Shown one piece after another: positions 55,984 through 64,000 of a DNA stretch of 64,000 bases (position 1 is its first letter; every line of letters starts with the position of its first letter). The stretch is from Planococcus ruber. Its GTDB lineage: Bacteria > Bacillota > Bacilli > Bacillales_A > Planococcaceae. Where the stretch lies: NCBI RefSeq assembly GCF_022819085.1, contig NZ_JALHAG010000001.1, positions 1,199,395-1,263,394 on the forward strand, given 5' to 3'. A program made the position numbers and the translations under genes. The notes under the pieces were generated by a model. That model ran no database searches. It saw only the letters and a program-made list of their open reading frames with translations, and was not told the DNA's origin.

Positions 55984-56439
55984 ATGTTGCACGTTAAATT
56001 GATGAAGCCTTTTTATACAAAGAAAGAAGATCATTTGATTAAATTCGTCTTTGCTTATCAATATTTCTCAATCATGAAAGATGATGAGCTGTTTCACTTT
56101 ATCCCGGTAGAAGGAAAAGAAATCGTCGTCAATTTAAACACCTTCCAAGTGGAAAACCTTTCGGAAGTGTTTGTGTTCCAGAAAGGAAACCGTTTCATCC
56201 GTTTGCCGCTTTATCAACTGCTGCTGGTTTCAGATATCCACACGCACCTTCAGGCGATTTTGCAGGAAGAAAGAGCGGGCTTGCTGGAAGTGAATGACCA
56301 AGCGAAGCAAGAAGCTGAAGAAGCGATTCATTTTCTTGAAAAAGAAAACTTCAACCGCATGATCGACTATGCATTATCAGAGCGCAATGAAGAAATGTTC
56401 CATCATTTGCTCGAAGAACAACAAAATGGAGGTTTGTAA
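55984..56439 (+). CDS. IDEAL domain-containing protein
   Basis: The 151-residue product has an N-terminal beta-rich region and, near residues 118-145, NFNRMIDYALSERNEEMFHHLL, which fits the IDEAL domain named for its conserved sequence. This domain occurs in small Bacillus regulators and ComK-related adaptors, where it may bind partner proteins. AAGGGGGGAGTG precedes the ATG. Two terminator hairpins follow. Confidence 0.7.
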   Translation: MLHVKLMKPFYTKKEDHLIKFVFAYQYFSIMKDDELFHFIPVEGKEIVVNLNTFQVENLSEVFVFQKGNRFIRLPLYQLLLVSDIHTHLQAILQEERAGLLEVNDQAKQEAEEAIHFLEKENFNRMIDYALSERNEEMFHHLLEEQQNGGL

Positions 56440-56460
56440 AGTGGATATGGATTATGGATA

Positions 56461-56500
56461 AACGCCTGCCCCGGCCATTAAAGAGGAGCAGGCGTTTTTA
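56461..56500 (+). terminator. Terminator of the IDEAL-domain gene
   Basis: AACGCCTGC (56461-56469) pairs with GCAGGCGTT (56488-56496) and is followed by a T-run. Confidence 0.85.
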
Positions 56501-56514
56501 AGTGCGCAAAAACG

Positions 56515-56557
56515 AATAAAAGCCCTATTTCCGGATATGCGGAAAAGGGCTTTTATT
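56515..56557 (-). terminator. Second hairpin, terminator for the minus-strand peptide gene
   Basis: AATAAAAGCCC pairs with GGGCTTTTATT, with inner TTTCCG/CGGAAA. Read on the minus strand it is followed by CGTTTTTG, placing it just after the 34-residue peptide gene. Confidence 0.7.
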
Positions 56558-56583
56558 CTTTAGGGTTCTTCATAAGTCACCTC

Positions 56584-56688
56584 TCATAAAGCTGTGAAAA
56601 TCGTCAGCATGAACATAAATATGGTCGAACCGACTAATCCAAGTGCTAGATCTCCTAATTCCAGTTCCAATACTTTTTCAAAATTCAT
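56584..56688 (-). CDS. Small hydrophobic peptide, 34 residues
   Basis: On the minus strand, AAAGGAGCGATTGC is followed by ATG at 56688. The peptide starts MNFEKVLELELGDLA and continues LGLVGSTIFMFMLTIFTAL: a short acidic amphipathic start and one membrane helix. A strong ribosome site, a following terminator and an otherwise empty 525-base gap (56440-56964) support a real gene. A second ribosome site (GAGGTGACTT-ATG) after its stop leads only to a six-codon frame. No family recognised. Confidence 0.55.
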   Translation of the reverse strand: MNFEKVLELELGDLALGLVGSTIFMFMLTIFTAL

Positions 56689-56964
56689 CTGCAATCGCTC
56701 CTTTGCTGTCAGAAGATCTAGTGTGCTATAGCGGAAACCCTTTTGCGATTTCCCTGTTATTTATAGCTTATTGTTATCATAAGAGATCTTATAGAATCCG
56801 TCATGAATCTAAATAACTAAAAATTCTAAATAATTTGTAATTCGTCCGTTTTATATGAAAAGAATCGATTTTCCTTGCTTCAAGGAATAGATAGCAATTG
56901 TATTCATCGCCTGCTATTGCTACATTTGTAAATAAGAAGTTGAGAGGAAAGGAAATCAGCCGGT

Positions 56965-57789
56965 ATGAAATTCTATTTGTCGATGGATATGGAAGGCGTT
57001 ACAGCGCTTCCGGATTATACATATGTGATGTCTAAAGAACCGAATTATGAACGCGGCCGCCGTTTGATGACCCAAGATGCCAATGCAATTATCCACGGGG
57101 CATATGAACAAGGGGCTGCCCGGTTTGTCATCAACGACAGCCATTCGAAAATGAACAATCTCATTGCAGAAGATTTGCATGAAGAGGCGGAACTGATCAC
57201 GGGCGGCGTCAAGAGGCTATCGATGGTAGAAGGGCTGGATTCCAGTTTCGACGGTCTGCTGTTGGCCGGCTACCACGCACGGGCGGGACAAAAAGGCGTC
57301 ATGTCGCATGCCATGGTTTTTGCGGTCCGCTCCATGTGGATCAATGAAACCGAAATTGGAGAGCTGGGTTTTAACGCCTACGTAGCGGGTCATTTCGGAG
57401 TACCGGTTTTATTCGTCGCCGGCGATGACTGTGCTTGCCGGGAAGCGGAAGCACTTATCCCGAATGTTGTCACAGCAGCAGTGAAAGAAAGTATAACGCG
57501 TTCAGCGGTGAAGACCCTTCATCCGAAAAAAGCGCAGCAACTCCTAAAAGAAAAGACGAAAGAAGCAATTCAAAACCGTGGGAATGTGGAGCCGCTCGCG
57601 CCGCCGGAATCGCCGCTCCTGCGGATTGAATTCACCAATTACGGAGAAGCGGAGCTGGCCGCAATGATGCCAGGCTGTGAAATTGAAGAAGGCACCACGG
57701 TTGTCCGGTTCCAGGCAAAAGATATACTGGAAGCTTACCGCGCAATGCTCGTCATGACAGAACTTGCAGACCAAGCAAAATTCTGCTGA
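56965..57789 (+). CDS. dppA: D-aminopeptidase, M55 family (DppA-like)
   Basis: The 274-residue product begins MKFYLSMDMEGVTALPDY, with the SxDxEG metal-binding motif of DppA, and has NDSHSKMNNL and GYHARAG further on. DppA frees D-alanine from D-Ala-containing peptides; the enzyme needs zinc. It is followed after 35 bases by an LD-carboxypeptidase gene, so the pair probably processes peptidoglycan peptides. The ABC transporter genes that accompany dppA in Bacillus are absent. Confidence 0.88.
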   Translation: MKFYLSMDMEGVTALPDYTYVMSKEPNYERGRRLMTQDANAIIHGAYEQGAARFVINDSHSKMNNLIAEDLHEEAELITGGVKRLSMVEGLDSSFDGLLLAGYHARAGQKGVMSHAMVFAVRSMWINETEIGELGFNAYVAGHFGVPVLFVAGDDCACREAEALIPNVVTAAVKESITRSAVKTLHPKKAQQLLKEKTKEAIQNRGNVEPLAPPESPLLRIEFTNYGEAELAAMMPGCEIEEGTTVVRFQAKDILEAYRAMLVMTELADQAKFC

Positions 57790-57824
57790 AAACGACCAGG
57801 AATATAAATGATAAGAAGGAGTGG

Positions 57825-58754
57825 ATGGATTTGCGCACAATGCCAAAACGTTTAAAAAAAGGAGATACGGTCGGGATCATTTCGCCGTCAAGCCCGCCGA
57901 ATCTTGAAAACTTGCAGAAAGCATTGCCTTTTATAGAAGGGCTGGGCTTAAAAGTGAAAATGGGGAAATCAGTCGAAGCGAAACACGGCCATTTAGCAGG
58001 GAGCGATGACGAACGATTAGCAGATCTCCATGCCATGTTTGAAGACCCGGAAATCGCAGGAATTATTTGTGCCGGCGGCGGCTATGGGGCAGCCCGCTAT
58101 ACGGAAAAGATCGATTTTCAAATGCTCAAAGAAAACCCGAAAGTGTTTTGGGGCTATTCCGATATTACGTTTTTGCATACGGCCATTGGCCAATACGCAG
58201 ACCTTGTCACTTTCCACGGGCCGATGCTTGCTTCTGATGTTGGGAAAGATACCTTCCACGAACGCAGCGCCCGGATGTTCGGCCAGCTGTTTGCGCCGTT
58301 TGAATTGTTTTATTCGGAAGAAATCTCGCCTTTGACTGCGTTGACAAGCGGTGTGGCGGAAGGGGAACTGGTTGGGGGCAATCTGTCTTTGATCCGTTCA
58401 GCGATCGGCACGAAATTTGATCTGGACACGGCCGGCAAAATTTTATTGATCGAAGATATTGACGAAGAGCCGTATCAAGTCGATGAAATGCTGAACCATT
58501 TGCGCATGGCCCGCAAATTTGATGGCGTGGCTGGAGTGGTTATCGGAGATTTTAAAAACGCGGAACCGAAAAAGCCGGAAAGATCGCTGACTTTGGATCA
58601 AGTTTTAGAGGATTATTTCAAAGAAATGAAAGTCCCGGTTGTCAAAGGCTTCAAGATCGGCCACTGCGAACCGCATTTTTCCGTACCGCTTGGCGTGAAG
58701 GCAAGGCTCGATGCGGATGAAAAAACATTGACCATCCTGCCGGGCGTCGAATAA
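57825..58754 (+). CDS. LD-carboxypeptidase, S66 family
   Basis: The enzyme hydrolyses the bond between L- and D-residues in muropeptides (LdcA/YkfA type). The 309-residue product has GDTVGIISPSSPPN, AGGGYGAARYTE, nucleophile serine in WGYSDITFLH, and glutamate and histidine candidates in LLIEDIDEEPYQ and KIGHCEPHFSVPLG. The exact start is uncertain: ATG 57825 is 3 bases from AAGGAG, TTG 57831 has normal spacing. The stop codon lies within the repeat that follows. Confidence 0.88.
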   Translation: MDLRTMPKRLKKGDTVGIISPSSPPNLENLQKALPFIEGLGLKVKMGKSVEAKHGHLAGSDDERLADLHAMFEDPEIAGIICAGGGYGAARYTEKIDFQMLKENPKVFWGYSDITFLHTAIGQYADLVTFHGPMLASDVGKDTFHERSARMFGQLFAPFELFYSEEISPLTALTSGVAEGELVGGNLSLIRSAIGTKFDLDTAGKILLIEDIDEEPYQVDEMLNHLRMARKFDGVAGVVIGDFKNAEPKKPERSLTLDQVLEDYFKEMKVPVVKGFKIGHCEPHFSVPLGVKARLDADEKTLTILPGVE

Positions 58755-59039
58755 AGAAAAGCGGAAACGGCCGTGTAGATTCGCCGGACATAAGACGGGC
58801 TGGCGAAGCGGCGATCTGTGCCGCACAGCCAGAACGGTTTATGTCCCAAGAATCTGGCCGTAGGAGTCTGGACAATAAAGAAAAGCGGAAACGGCCCGTC
58901 AGCCCCGACAGGCTTAAGGCGCACAGCGTCGGAAATCCTGATTTCCAGAGCTGGGTGGCTTAATATCCCGAGGGGCTGGCCGTTGGAGTCTGGACAATAA
59001 AGAAAAGCGGAAACGGTCCGTCAGCCCCCGAAATGTAAA
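58750..59039. repeat. Tandem stop-codon-associated repeats: two full units and a truncated third
   Basis: Units start with AATAAAGAAAAGCGGAAACG at 58750, 58874 and 58996, giving lengths of 124 and 122 bases; the third breaks off near 59039. Full units end in GGCCGTNGGAGTCTGGAC. Unit interiors are imperfect inverted repeats (for example GGACATAAGA with TTTATGTCC). The first unit contains the stop codon of the LD-carboxypeptidase. Nothing else is seen in the 365-base gap. Confidence 0.85.
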
Positions 59040-59119
59040 GCGCCTTAAGAGGTGAAATCCTCGTCGATTTATGCTATAATGAATAGATATTGTTTCTATA
59101 AAGAGAGGCGAGGATAACG

Positions 59120-59341
59120 ATGGCATTTCAACCACATGAAAAAGAAGTTTCTGAATTTGTAGCAGCTCGCAAAATTGGCGAATGGATCTCCTTCACTCGC
59201 AATGGCGTGGAAGTCAATGGAACCATTTTTAAAATCATGGATAATTCGGTAATTGTCGAGATTTCGCCGGAAGATGCAAAAGAAATTGGTGCGGCATCCA
59301 ATATGACCGTAATTTCACATAAGAAATATAAAATTGTTTAA
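59120..59341 (+). CDS. ykvS: DUF2187 family protein (YkvS-like)
   Basis: The 73-residue protein is a small beta-barrel candidate: GEWISFTRNGVEVNGTIFKI and SVIVEIS resemble KOW/SH3-like folds of the DUF2187 family. Function unknown. TATAAT occurs just upstream (near 59073) and AGAGGCGAGG precedes the ATG. A strong terminator follows, so it is a single-gene unit. Confidence 0.8.
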   Translation: MAFQPHEKEVSEFVAARKIGEWISFTRNGVEVNGTIFKIMDNSVIVEISPEDAKEIGAASNMTVISHKKYKIV

Positions 59342-59348
59342 GATTTAA

Positions 59349-59379
59349 ACCTTCCGCTTCCTCGGAAGGTTTTTATTTT
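59349..59379 (+). terminator. Terminator of the DUF2187 gene
   Basis: ACCTTCCG (59349-59356) pairs with CGGAAGGT (59363-59370), followed by TTTTATTTT. Confidence 0.92.
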
Positions 59380-59548
59380 AGGCAGAGCTTTCTGGCGTTT
59401 TTTGGATTTGGCGGTGCTTATTCTATGCCTTTTGGCTCAAAGCGCCGCATATTGAAAAATGTGGCAGGTTTTGCGTTTCAAAGATTAGCGTTTTTTGGTA
59501 AAGTAAAGTATGCAGAACCATCATTTGCACCGAAAGGAATCACAACGC

Positions 59549-60241
59549 ATGATATTTGATTTTAAATTCTGGCATTATTTTACCAGACAGGGAGAACTTA
59601 TACATAATTTGCACGAATCGGAGATGAGACGATTTAATCAGCGGCTTGCCTGGATTCTCGCTCTAGGCTTGCTGGTTTTTGCGCTGTGCGAAATTTGGGG
59701 GATGAATACGTCTTCGTTGACGCCGTACCTTGCCGCTGGCGAATGGGATACGTATACGCTCGCACGTTGGACTTCGCTTGCCGGAACGTTGATTTGGGCC
59801 GGGCTTTACCTGGCATTCCATTCCTACGGGGTGGCTTATTTATTCGCCCGCATCACGAAGATGCCTTGGCGGTCAGCTCTGGTCATGCAGACGTACGTCC
59901 TCGCCCTCTTAATTATTGAGAAAGCCATTACGTTCGTGATTTTTGCAGTTGTCGGCTATACGCTGCCCGTTTCCATACTATCGTTTGGGCCAATGGCGGC
60001 ATCATTCCTGGATGTACCGTTTTTAACTTTCTTCTTCAATCAACTGACGCTGTTCACCGCACTCATCGTTGCTGTGCAATACCGTTATGTCCGGAGTTTT
60101 ACAGAATACTCTCCGAAAAAGGTTTTATTTGCATTGATTCTCATTCACGTGGTTGTGGCTTTGACGGTCGCCTCGTTCAGCTTGATCCCGCTTGATGAAA
60201 TCATTGCCGATTTCACGAGAGGAGGCGCTTCCGTTGAATAG
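59549..60241 (+). CDS. Polytopic membrane protein (Yip1-like)
   Basis: The 230-residue product has about five transmembrane segments after a short cytoplasmic N-terminus, with IWAGLYLAFHSYGVAYLF and IIEKAITFVIFAVVGYTLP. The arrangement resembles bacterial Yip1-domain proteins, but I cannot confirm the family. ATG 59549 follows AAAGGAATC. Its last 8 bases overlap the start of the HlyD-like gene, so the two are translationally coupled and likely form a complex. Confidence 0.65.
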   Translation: MIFDFKFWHYFTRQGELIHNLHESEMRRFNQRLAWILALGLLVFALCEIWGMNTSSLTPYLAAGEWDTYTLARWTSLAGTLIWAGLYLAFHSYGVAYLFARITKMPWRSALVMQTYVLALLIIEKAITFVIFAVVGYTLPVSILSFGPMAASFLDVPFLTFFFNQLTLFTALIVAVQYRYVRSFTEYSPKKVLFALILIHVVVALTVASFSLIPLDEIIADFTRGGASVE

Positions 60242-61541
60242 ATTCTTTTTCATCGGCCTTTCCGTCGCCGTCACCGCATTTTTGGCCACGAATGCCTTAT
60301 TGATGTTTGGCGACAAAAGCATATTGGCAAAAGACGTATACGTCAGTGAATACGAACGGGCATATGCGAATACGTACACCGAAAAGTTAGCAAAAGAGGC
60401 CTTGATCGAGCCGCTTGGTGCGACGCAAATTTACGTTCAAGACTCAGAAGCGATTGAGCAATGGCTTGTTTCTGAAGGAGACGTGATTGAAGCGGGTTCA
60501 GAACTGGCGATGTTGAACGAAGCCGAATCAGAAGACCAGCGCGCCATTTGGGAATCTGAACGAGATGCATTGCTGCAGGAAAGAGGCGAAGTCCAAAGCA
60601 CGAAATCTTCGCTTGAATCGGCCCGCTCCAGCCAGCAAAGCCGTTCAGAGTCGAGAGACGCTTCGGATAACTCGACTGTCACAAACGGAGAAGGCGACAC
60701 GGTTGAACTGAACGTTGACTTGTCTGTCGGGGTCGATGTAGAAGTGCCGCAAGACGGCTCGTATGCAGCGGGCATTGCCCAAGCCGAGCAGCAGCTGGCA
60801 GCCATCGATTCGAAACTGGCCGTTGTGGAAGCGCAATTGGCGCAAAGTGTTTCAAATCCGGCGTTGATCAGTCCGGTGGAAGGCGTCGTGTCTTCCATTC
60901 AGCGAAACTCGGAACCGCTTAGCATTGAAATTTATTCCAATGAAAGATCATTTGTCACCTACGTATTAGAAGATGAGTGGCAAGATGTTTCCGAACAGGA
61001 CCGGGTATTTGTGCATGCGGAAGGCATGGGGAAAGCAATGCCTGGGACGGTATTGAAAAAATCACAGGTTCCTGCTGAAGAAACAAGATGGCTGGAAGCT
61101 TACCGGACACTGGATCCGAAAGAGCAGAAGAATCCGTTGGCATTTTATGCCGTGCATATCATGACCGACGAGCCGATTGAAGCAAGCATGCCGTTTGGCA
61201 GCAAAGCCAACGCTTCAATCATCACCAACGAGGCAGCGGATGCTGTTGCCTTGCCGGAATCGTGGATCTTCGATCGGGCAGACATGAATGGCTCAGTCAA
61301 TGCCTTAACTGAAAAAGGCTATGCTGCCGCCGTTCCTGTTATGGTCAATTTTGATTTGAATGGCAAAGCGGTGTTGTCTGAAGGCGTGGTTCCAGGAACA
61401 GTCGTTGTCACAGACGGCAAGCTCGAAAACTTCACTTCTCCGCCGGCAGTCTTTATGCCATTTCCAAGCGAACAGCCGGATTTCGAGTTTGCGAAAAACA
61501 CGAACTGGCGCAACTATATCGAATACTTGCTTGCACGATAA
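60234..61541 (+). CDS. HlyD/RND-adaptor-like membrane-anchored protein
   Basis: The 435-residue product has one N-terminal membrane anchor and a long extracellular part. The part has a biotinyl-lipoyl-like segment (QWLVSEGDVIEAGSELAML), an Asp/Ser-rich coiled coil (about residues 90-205), a second lipoyl half (NPALISPVEGVVSSI) and beta-barrel-like C-terminal domains. This is the membrane-fusion-protein plan of efflux adaptors. TTG at 60234 follows AGAGGAGGCGC, inside the preceding gene. No ABC or RND pump is encoded nearby. A terminator follows. Confidence 0.8.
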   Translation: MNRFFFIGLSVAVTAFLATNALLMFGDKSILAKDVYVSEYERAYANTYTEKLAKEALIEPLGATQIYVQDSEAIEQWLVSEGDVIEAGSELAMLNEAESEDQRAIWESERDALLQERGEVQSTKSSLESARSSQQSRSESRDASDNSTVTNGEGDTVELNVDLSVGVDVEVPQDGSYAAGIAQAEQQLAAIDSKLAVVEAQLAQSVSNPALISPVEGVVSSIQRNSEPLSIEIYSNERSFVTYVLEDEWQDVSEQDRVFVHAEGMGKAMPGTVLKKSQVPAEETRWLEAYRTLDPKEQKNPLAFYAVHIMTDEPIEASMPFGSKANASIITNEAADAVALPESWIFDRADMNGSVNALTEKGYAAAVPVMVNFDLNGKAVLSEGVVPGTVVVTDGKLENFTSPPAVFMPFPSEQPDFEFAKNTNWRNYIEYLLAR

Positions 61542-61546
61542 GCAGG

Positions 61547-61588
61547 AAAAACCCCTTGGCCGCACATAAGGCCAAGGGGTTTTTGCAT
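61547..61588. terminator. Strong terminator after the adaptor gene
   Basis: AAAAACCCCTTGGCC (61547-61561) pairs perfectly with 61570-61584; A- and T-runs allow use from both directions. Confidence 0.95.
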
Positions 61589-61665
61589 CTAATAGCTAAA
61601 AGAAAAGATTGCCTGCTCGGCAGAAAGAATACATAATAAAGAACTGAACGAATGATTCGATTGGC

Positions 61666-62577
61666 TTATTTCAAAGCTTTTAAGCGTTTAAATCCGACGA
61701 AATGCTGATTCCAATAAGGGGTAGCCAAATTGGACACTTCGATTCCTTTGCTGCCGGCATGGATAAAGGAGTTATTGCCGGCGTATATGCCCATATGCGA
61801 GATGCCTGGCTTATATGTATCTTGGAAAAAGACCAAGTCGCCGATCGCCGGATTGGCGATTTCAGAAGAAAGATTATAAAAGCCGACGGTGTCTGTGCGG
61901 GATACTTTTAATCCTGCCTGCGAGTAAACATAATAGATAAATCCGCTGCAATCAAATCCGGCAGGGGTTGCGCCGCCGAATACATAAGGTGTACGCTCTA
62001 ATGAATAGGCGATTTTCAATGCAGCTGCATAAATGGAGCTAGCTTGATTGCCGACAGGCGCTGCAATCGGTGCAGGAGTAGGAATCGGAGCGGGCTTTTC
62101 AGCGGATACCGGAACGACTTTAGAAGGCTGTTGGGCACTGCCGATTTTCAAGGTTTGGTTGACCAGAAGGTTCGTGGACCCGAGCTTGTTCCAAGCGATG
62201 ATCTGGTCTGCCGTGACCCCGTATTTTTTCGCGATGCTGTAAAGCGAATCGCCTTTTTTGACCGTGTAAGTGGTGGTGCCGGCACTCGGCGCCGGAGTGG
62301 TTGGTTTAGCCGTCACTTTTGCTTTCACCGGGTTTTTCACTTTTTTTGGCGCGGCGATCACTGCGTTCCCGACATTAAGGGATTGGTTGGCGTAGAGTGA
62401 GTCGCTGCTGAGCTTATTCCAGGATTTTAAATCCGCGACGCTGACTTTGTATTTTTGGGCGATTCGGTAAAGGGTATCTCCAGGTTGTACCTTATACGTT
62501 GCGGCTTCCGCCAAGGGAAGAGAGACGGTGGAGAATAGAGCGATAGCCAATACACCGGACAGTAATTGTTGCTTCAT
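61666..62577 (-). CDS. Secreted LysM-NlpC/P60 peptidoglycan endopeptidase
   Basis: The 303-residue product has a signal peptide (MKQQLLSGVLAIALFSTVSL, likely cleaved after AEA near residue 25). Two LysM domains (about 27-71 and 98-143) follow, then a proline/alanine linker, then an NlpC/P60 domain (about 180-303) with catalytic cysteine in FDCSGFIYYVYSQAG and histidines in ISHMGIYAG and FIHAG. It should bind glycan and cut D-gamma-Glu-diaminopimelate bonds, as LytF/CwlS do. GGAGG precedes ATG 62577. Confidence 0.93.
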   Translation of the reverse strand: MKQQLLSGVLAIALFSTVSLPLAEAATYKVQPGDTLYRIAQKYKVSVADLKSWNKLSSDSLYANQSLNVGNAVIAAPKKVKNPVKAKVTAKPTTPAPSAGTTTYTVKKGDSLYSIAKKYGVTADQIIAWNKLGSTNLLVNQTLKIGSAQQPSKVVPVSAEKPAPIPTPAPIAAPVGNQASSIYAAALKIAYSLERTPYVFGGATPAGFDCSGFIYYVYSQAGLKVSRTDTVGFYNLSSEIANPAIGDLVFFQDTYKPGISHMGIYAGNNSFIHAGSKGIEVSNLATPYWNQHFVGFKRLKALK

Positions 62578-62606
62578 GCTTCAACCTCCAAAGGTAAGAT
62601 GTTTTT

Positions 62607-62635
62607 AATATAGGTGATAAAGAATATTCAGTCAA
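62607..62635 (-). promoter_or_regulatory. Promoter of the LysM-NlpC/P60 gene
   Basis: On the minus strand TTGACT (complement of 62630-62635), 17 bases, TATATT (complement of 62607-62612), about 30 bases before the start codon. Confidence 0.7.
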
Positions 62636-62800
62636 TAGATTTTTAGGATATTTTACGTATATCGTTAGTGGTAAGATAAGAAAAAGGTCATTTTAATAAG
62701 GTTTTGATGAAAGGAAAAGAAACTAAATACAACTTTTAAAATGAAAAAATTGCGTCAAAAGACTAAAGGGGAATTAAGACTATAGAACGGAGTGGAATAA

Positions 62801-63070
62801 ATGAAAGAAACGGATTGGCGTTTTAAAATTGCGAACCGGGAAGCGTTGATTGGATTGGGATTGGCATTATTCAATTTTGTCTGGTGGTTCGCATTCGCTT
62901 ATGGAATGGGAAGCCGGCCGGTTGAAGAGTACAGCTATGTATTCGGTTTGCCGGATTGGTTTTTCTGGAGCTGCGTAGTAGGTTTTTTGGTGATCGTCGT
63001 TTTAGTGATTGTCATCGTAAAATTTTTCTTTGTAGAAGTACCTTTTGATGAGGAGGGCGATGATCGATGA
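62801..63070 (+). CDS. yhdT: YhdT/DUF997 membrane protein
   Basis: The 89-residue protein has two transmembrane helices (LIGLGLALFNFVWWFAFAYG and FFWSCVVGFLVIVVLVIVIV) and the family's GLPDWFFWS segment. DUF997 proteins occur directly before panF and probably assist the symporter. Its stop overlaps the panF start (ATGA). AACGGAGTGG precedes the ATG. Confidence 0.88.
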   Translation: MKETDWRFKIANREALIGLGLALFNFVWWFAFAYGMGSRPVEEYSYVFGLPDWFFWSCVVGFLVIVVLVIVIVKFFFVEVPFDEEGDDR

Positions 63071-64000
63071 ATTATGCAGTTATCATTCCGATGTTTATTT
63101 TCCTATTAATCATTTTTGCAATCGGCTATTGGTCGAGCACCAAACTTTCTGCAAGTTCAAATTTCATCAATGATTATTTCCTCGGAAGCCGGGAACTAGG
63201 CGGTTTCGTACTCGCAATGACGATGGTCGCGACTTACGGCAGCGCCTCAAGCTTCCTTGGTGGGCCCGGAACGGCTTACACGATGGGCTTCGGCTGGGTA
63301 TTGCTCGCGATGACGCAAGTGGTCACCGGTTATTTTGTCTTGATGATCCTAGGCAAGAAGTTTGCGATCATGGCGCGCCGCTACGAAGCGGTCACGATGA
63401 TCGACTTTCTAAAAGCGCGCTACAACAGCACATGGGTCGTGATCTTATCGGCGCTCAGCATCATCATTTTCCTGTTTTCTGCGATGGCCGCACAGTGGAT
63501 CGGCGGAGCGCGCCTGGTCGAATCGCTGACGGGCCTTCCGTATAATACGGCTTTATTCATTTTCGCGGTCAGCGTCCTGGTTTACGTTACCATCGGCGGA
63601 TTCCGCGCAGTAGCGGTAACTGATGCGGTGCAGGGAGCGGTTATGTTTATCGGAACTTTGATCTTGCTGATTGCGGTCATTATCGCAGGCGGCGGCATTT
63701 CGAATATCATGGCGGACTTGATCAATGAAAATCCGAACTTGGTGACGCCTTACGGGGCAGACGGCAATTTGAGCGCAGCTTACGTTTCGTCTTTCTGGAT
63801 TCTGGTCGGTGTCGGCGTGGTCGGTTTGCCGCAAATTACGGTACGCGCGATGTCCTACAAAAGTTCGCGTTCGATGCACCGGGCCTTGATTATTGGAACG
63901 ATCGTTACCGGATTCATTATGCTGAACATGCATTTGATCGGTGTGTTCGCGCGCCCGATTTTACCGGGCATCGATATCGGCGACAAAGTCATTCCGATGA
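63067..64000 (+). CDS. panF: Sodium/pantothenate symporter PanF, 3'-truncated
   Basis: The first 311 codons of a sodium:solute symporter are present; the frame runs open off the window end. The N-terminus has FAIGYWSS, NDYFLGSRELGGFVLAMTM, YGSASSFLGGPG and the conserved GLPQITVRAMSYK. Pantothenate import feeds coenzyme A synthesis, in keeping with the acyl-CoA metabolism elsewhere in the window. Coupled to yhdT by an ATGA overlap. Substrate is based on the yhdT-panF pairing. Confidence 0.9.
   Translation, partial: MNYAVIIPMFIFLLIIFAIGYWSSTKLSASSNFINDYFLGSRELGGFVLAMTMVATYGSASSFLGGPGTAYTMGFGWVLLAMTQVVTGYFVLMILGKKFAIMARRYEAVTMIDFLKARYNSTWVVILSALSIIIFLFSAMAAQWIGGARLVESLTGLPYNTALFIFAVSVLVYVTIGGFRAVAVTDAVQGAVMFIGTLILLIAVIIAGGGISNIMADLINENPNLVTPYGADGNLSAAYVSSFWILVGVGVVGLPQITVRAMSYKSSRSMHRALIIGTIVTGFIMLNMHLIGVFARPILPGIDIGDKVIPM

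Overview
The window looks like chromosomal DNA of a low-to-mid-GC Firmicute close to Planococcus/Planomicrobium (Planococcaceae). Three things point there: the Bacillus subtilis-like order rpoE-pyrG-ywjG-spo0F-fba-tal-murAB-glpX-rho-rpmE-tdk-prfA-prmC-ywlC-ywlE-rpiB-ywlG-glyA-upp-atp-murAA-mbl-fabZ-ywpF-ssb-ywqAB; strong AGGAGG-type ribosome binding sites with frequent GTG and TTG starts; and loss of sporulation genes at two syntenic points. No rRNA, tRNA, CRISPR array, prophage or intact insertion sequence was seen. The genus is inferred, not proven.

Layout. 1-4.85 kb: end of a cobalamin nucleotide-loop and salvage operon (cobD-like, cobU, cobS, cobC-like phosphatase, a short CobU paralogue, PduO-type adenosyltransferase, cblT, cblS). 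5.1-16.1 kb: a fatty/branched-chain acyl-CoA oxidation block (FadF-like Fe-S oxidoreductase, thiolase, 3-hydroxyacyl-CoA dehydrogenase, two acyl-CoA dehydrogenases, a TetR regulator and the B12-dependent fused isobutyryl-CoA mutase IcmF). The first block can supply the cofactor of the last enzyme. 16.5-33 kb: housekeeping genes for transcription, CTP synthesis, central carbon metabolism, peptidoglycan precursors, translation termination, tRNA modification and one-carbon metabolism. 33.1-35.3 kb: a PAS/LOV-like-GAF-GGDEF-EAL c-di-GMP protein. 35.5-44.8 kb: upp, mnaA and the complete F1Fo ATP synthase operon with atpZ and atpI. 44.9-50.9 kb: ywzB, murAA, mbl, an EpuA-like protein, fabZ, ywpF and an SsbB-type ssb. 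50.9-55.2 kb: a SNF2 helicase and SWIM zinc-finger pair on the minus strand. 55.5-64 kb: small uncharacterised genes, a D-aminopeptidase/LD-carboxypeptidase pair, a membrane protein plus HlyD-like adaptor, a LysM-NlpC/P60 hydrolase, and yhdT-panF running off the end.

The least explained signals are non-coding. A repeat family sits directly on stop codons at four loci (icmF, upp, atpC, LD-carboxypeptidase). A 20-bp-period GC-rich tandem array lies after icmF. A five-copy short repeat lies between the FadF-like gene and the thiolase gene. An 11-bp inverted repeat brackets the promoter of the SWIM/SNF2 pair, and an unannotated 34-residue hydrophobic peptide gene lies on the minus strand. The pyrG leader has the features of CTP-sensed reiterative-G attenuation. 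The LOV-like sensor domain has lost its photoactive cysteine.
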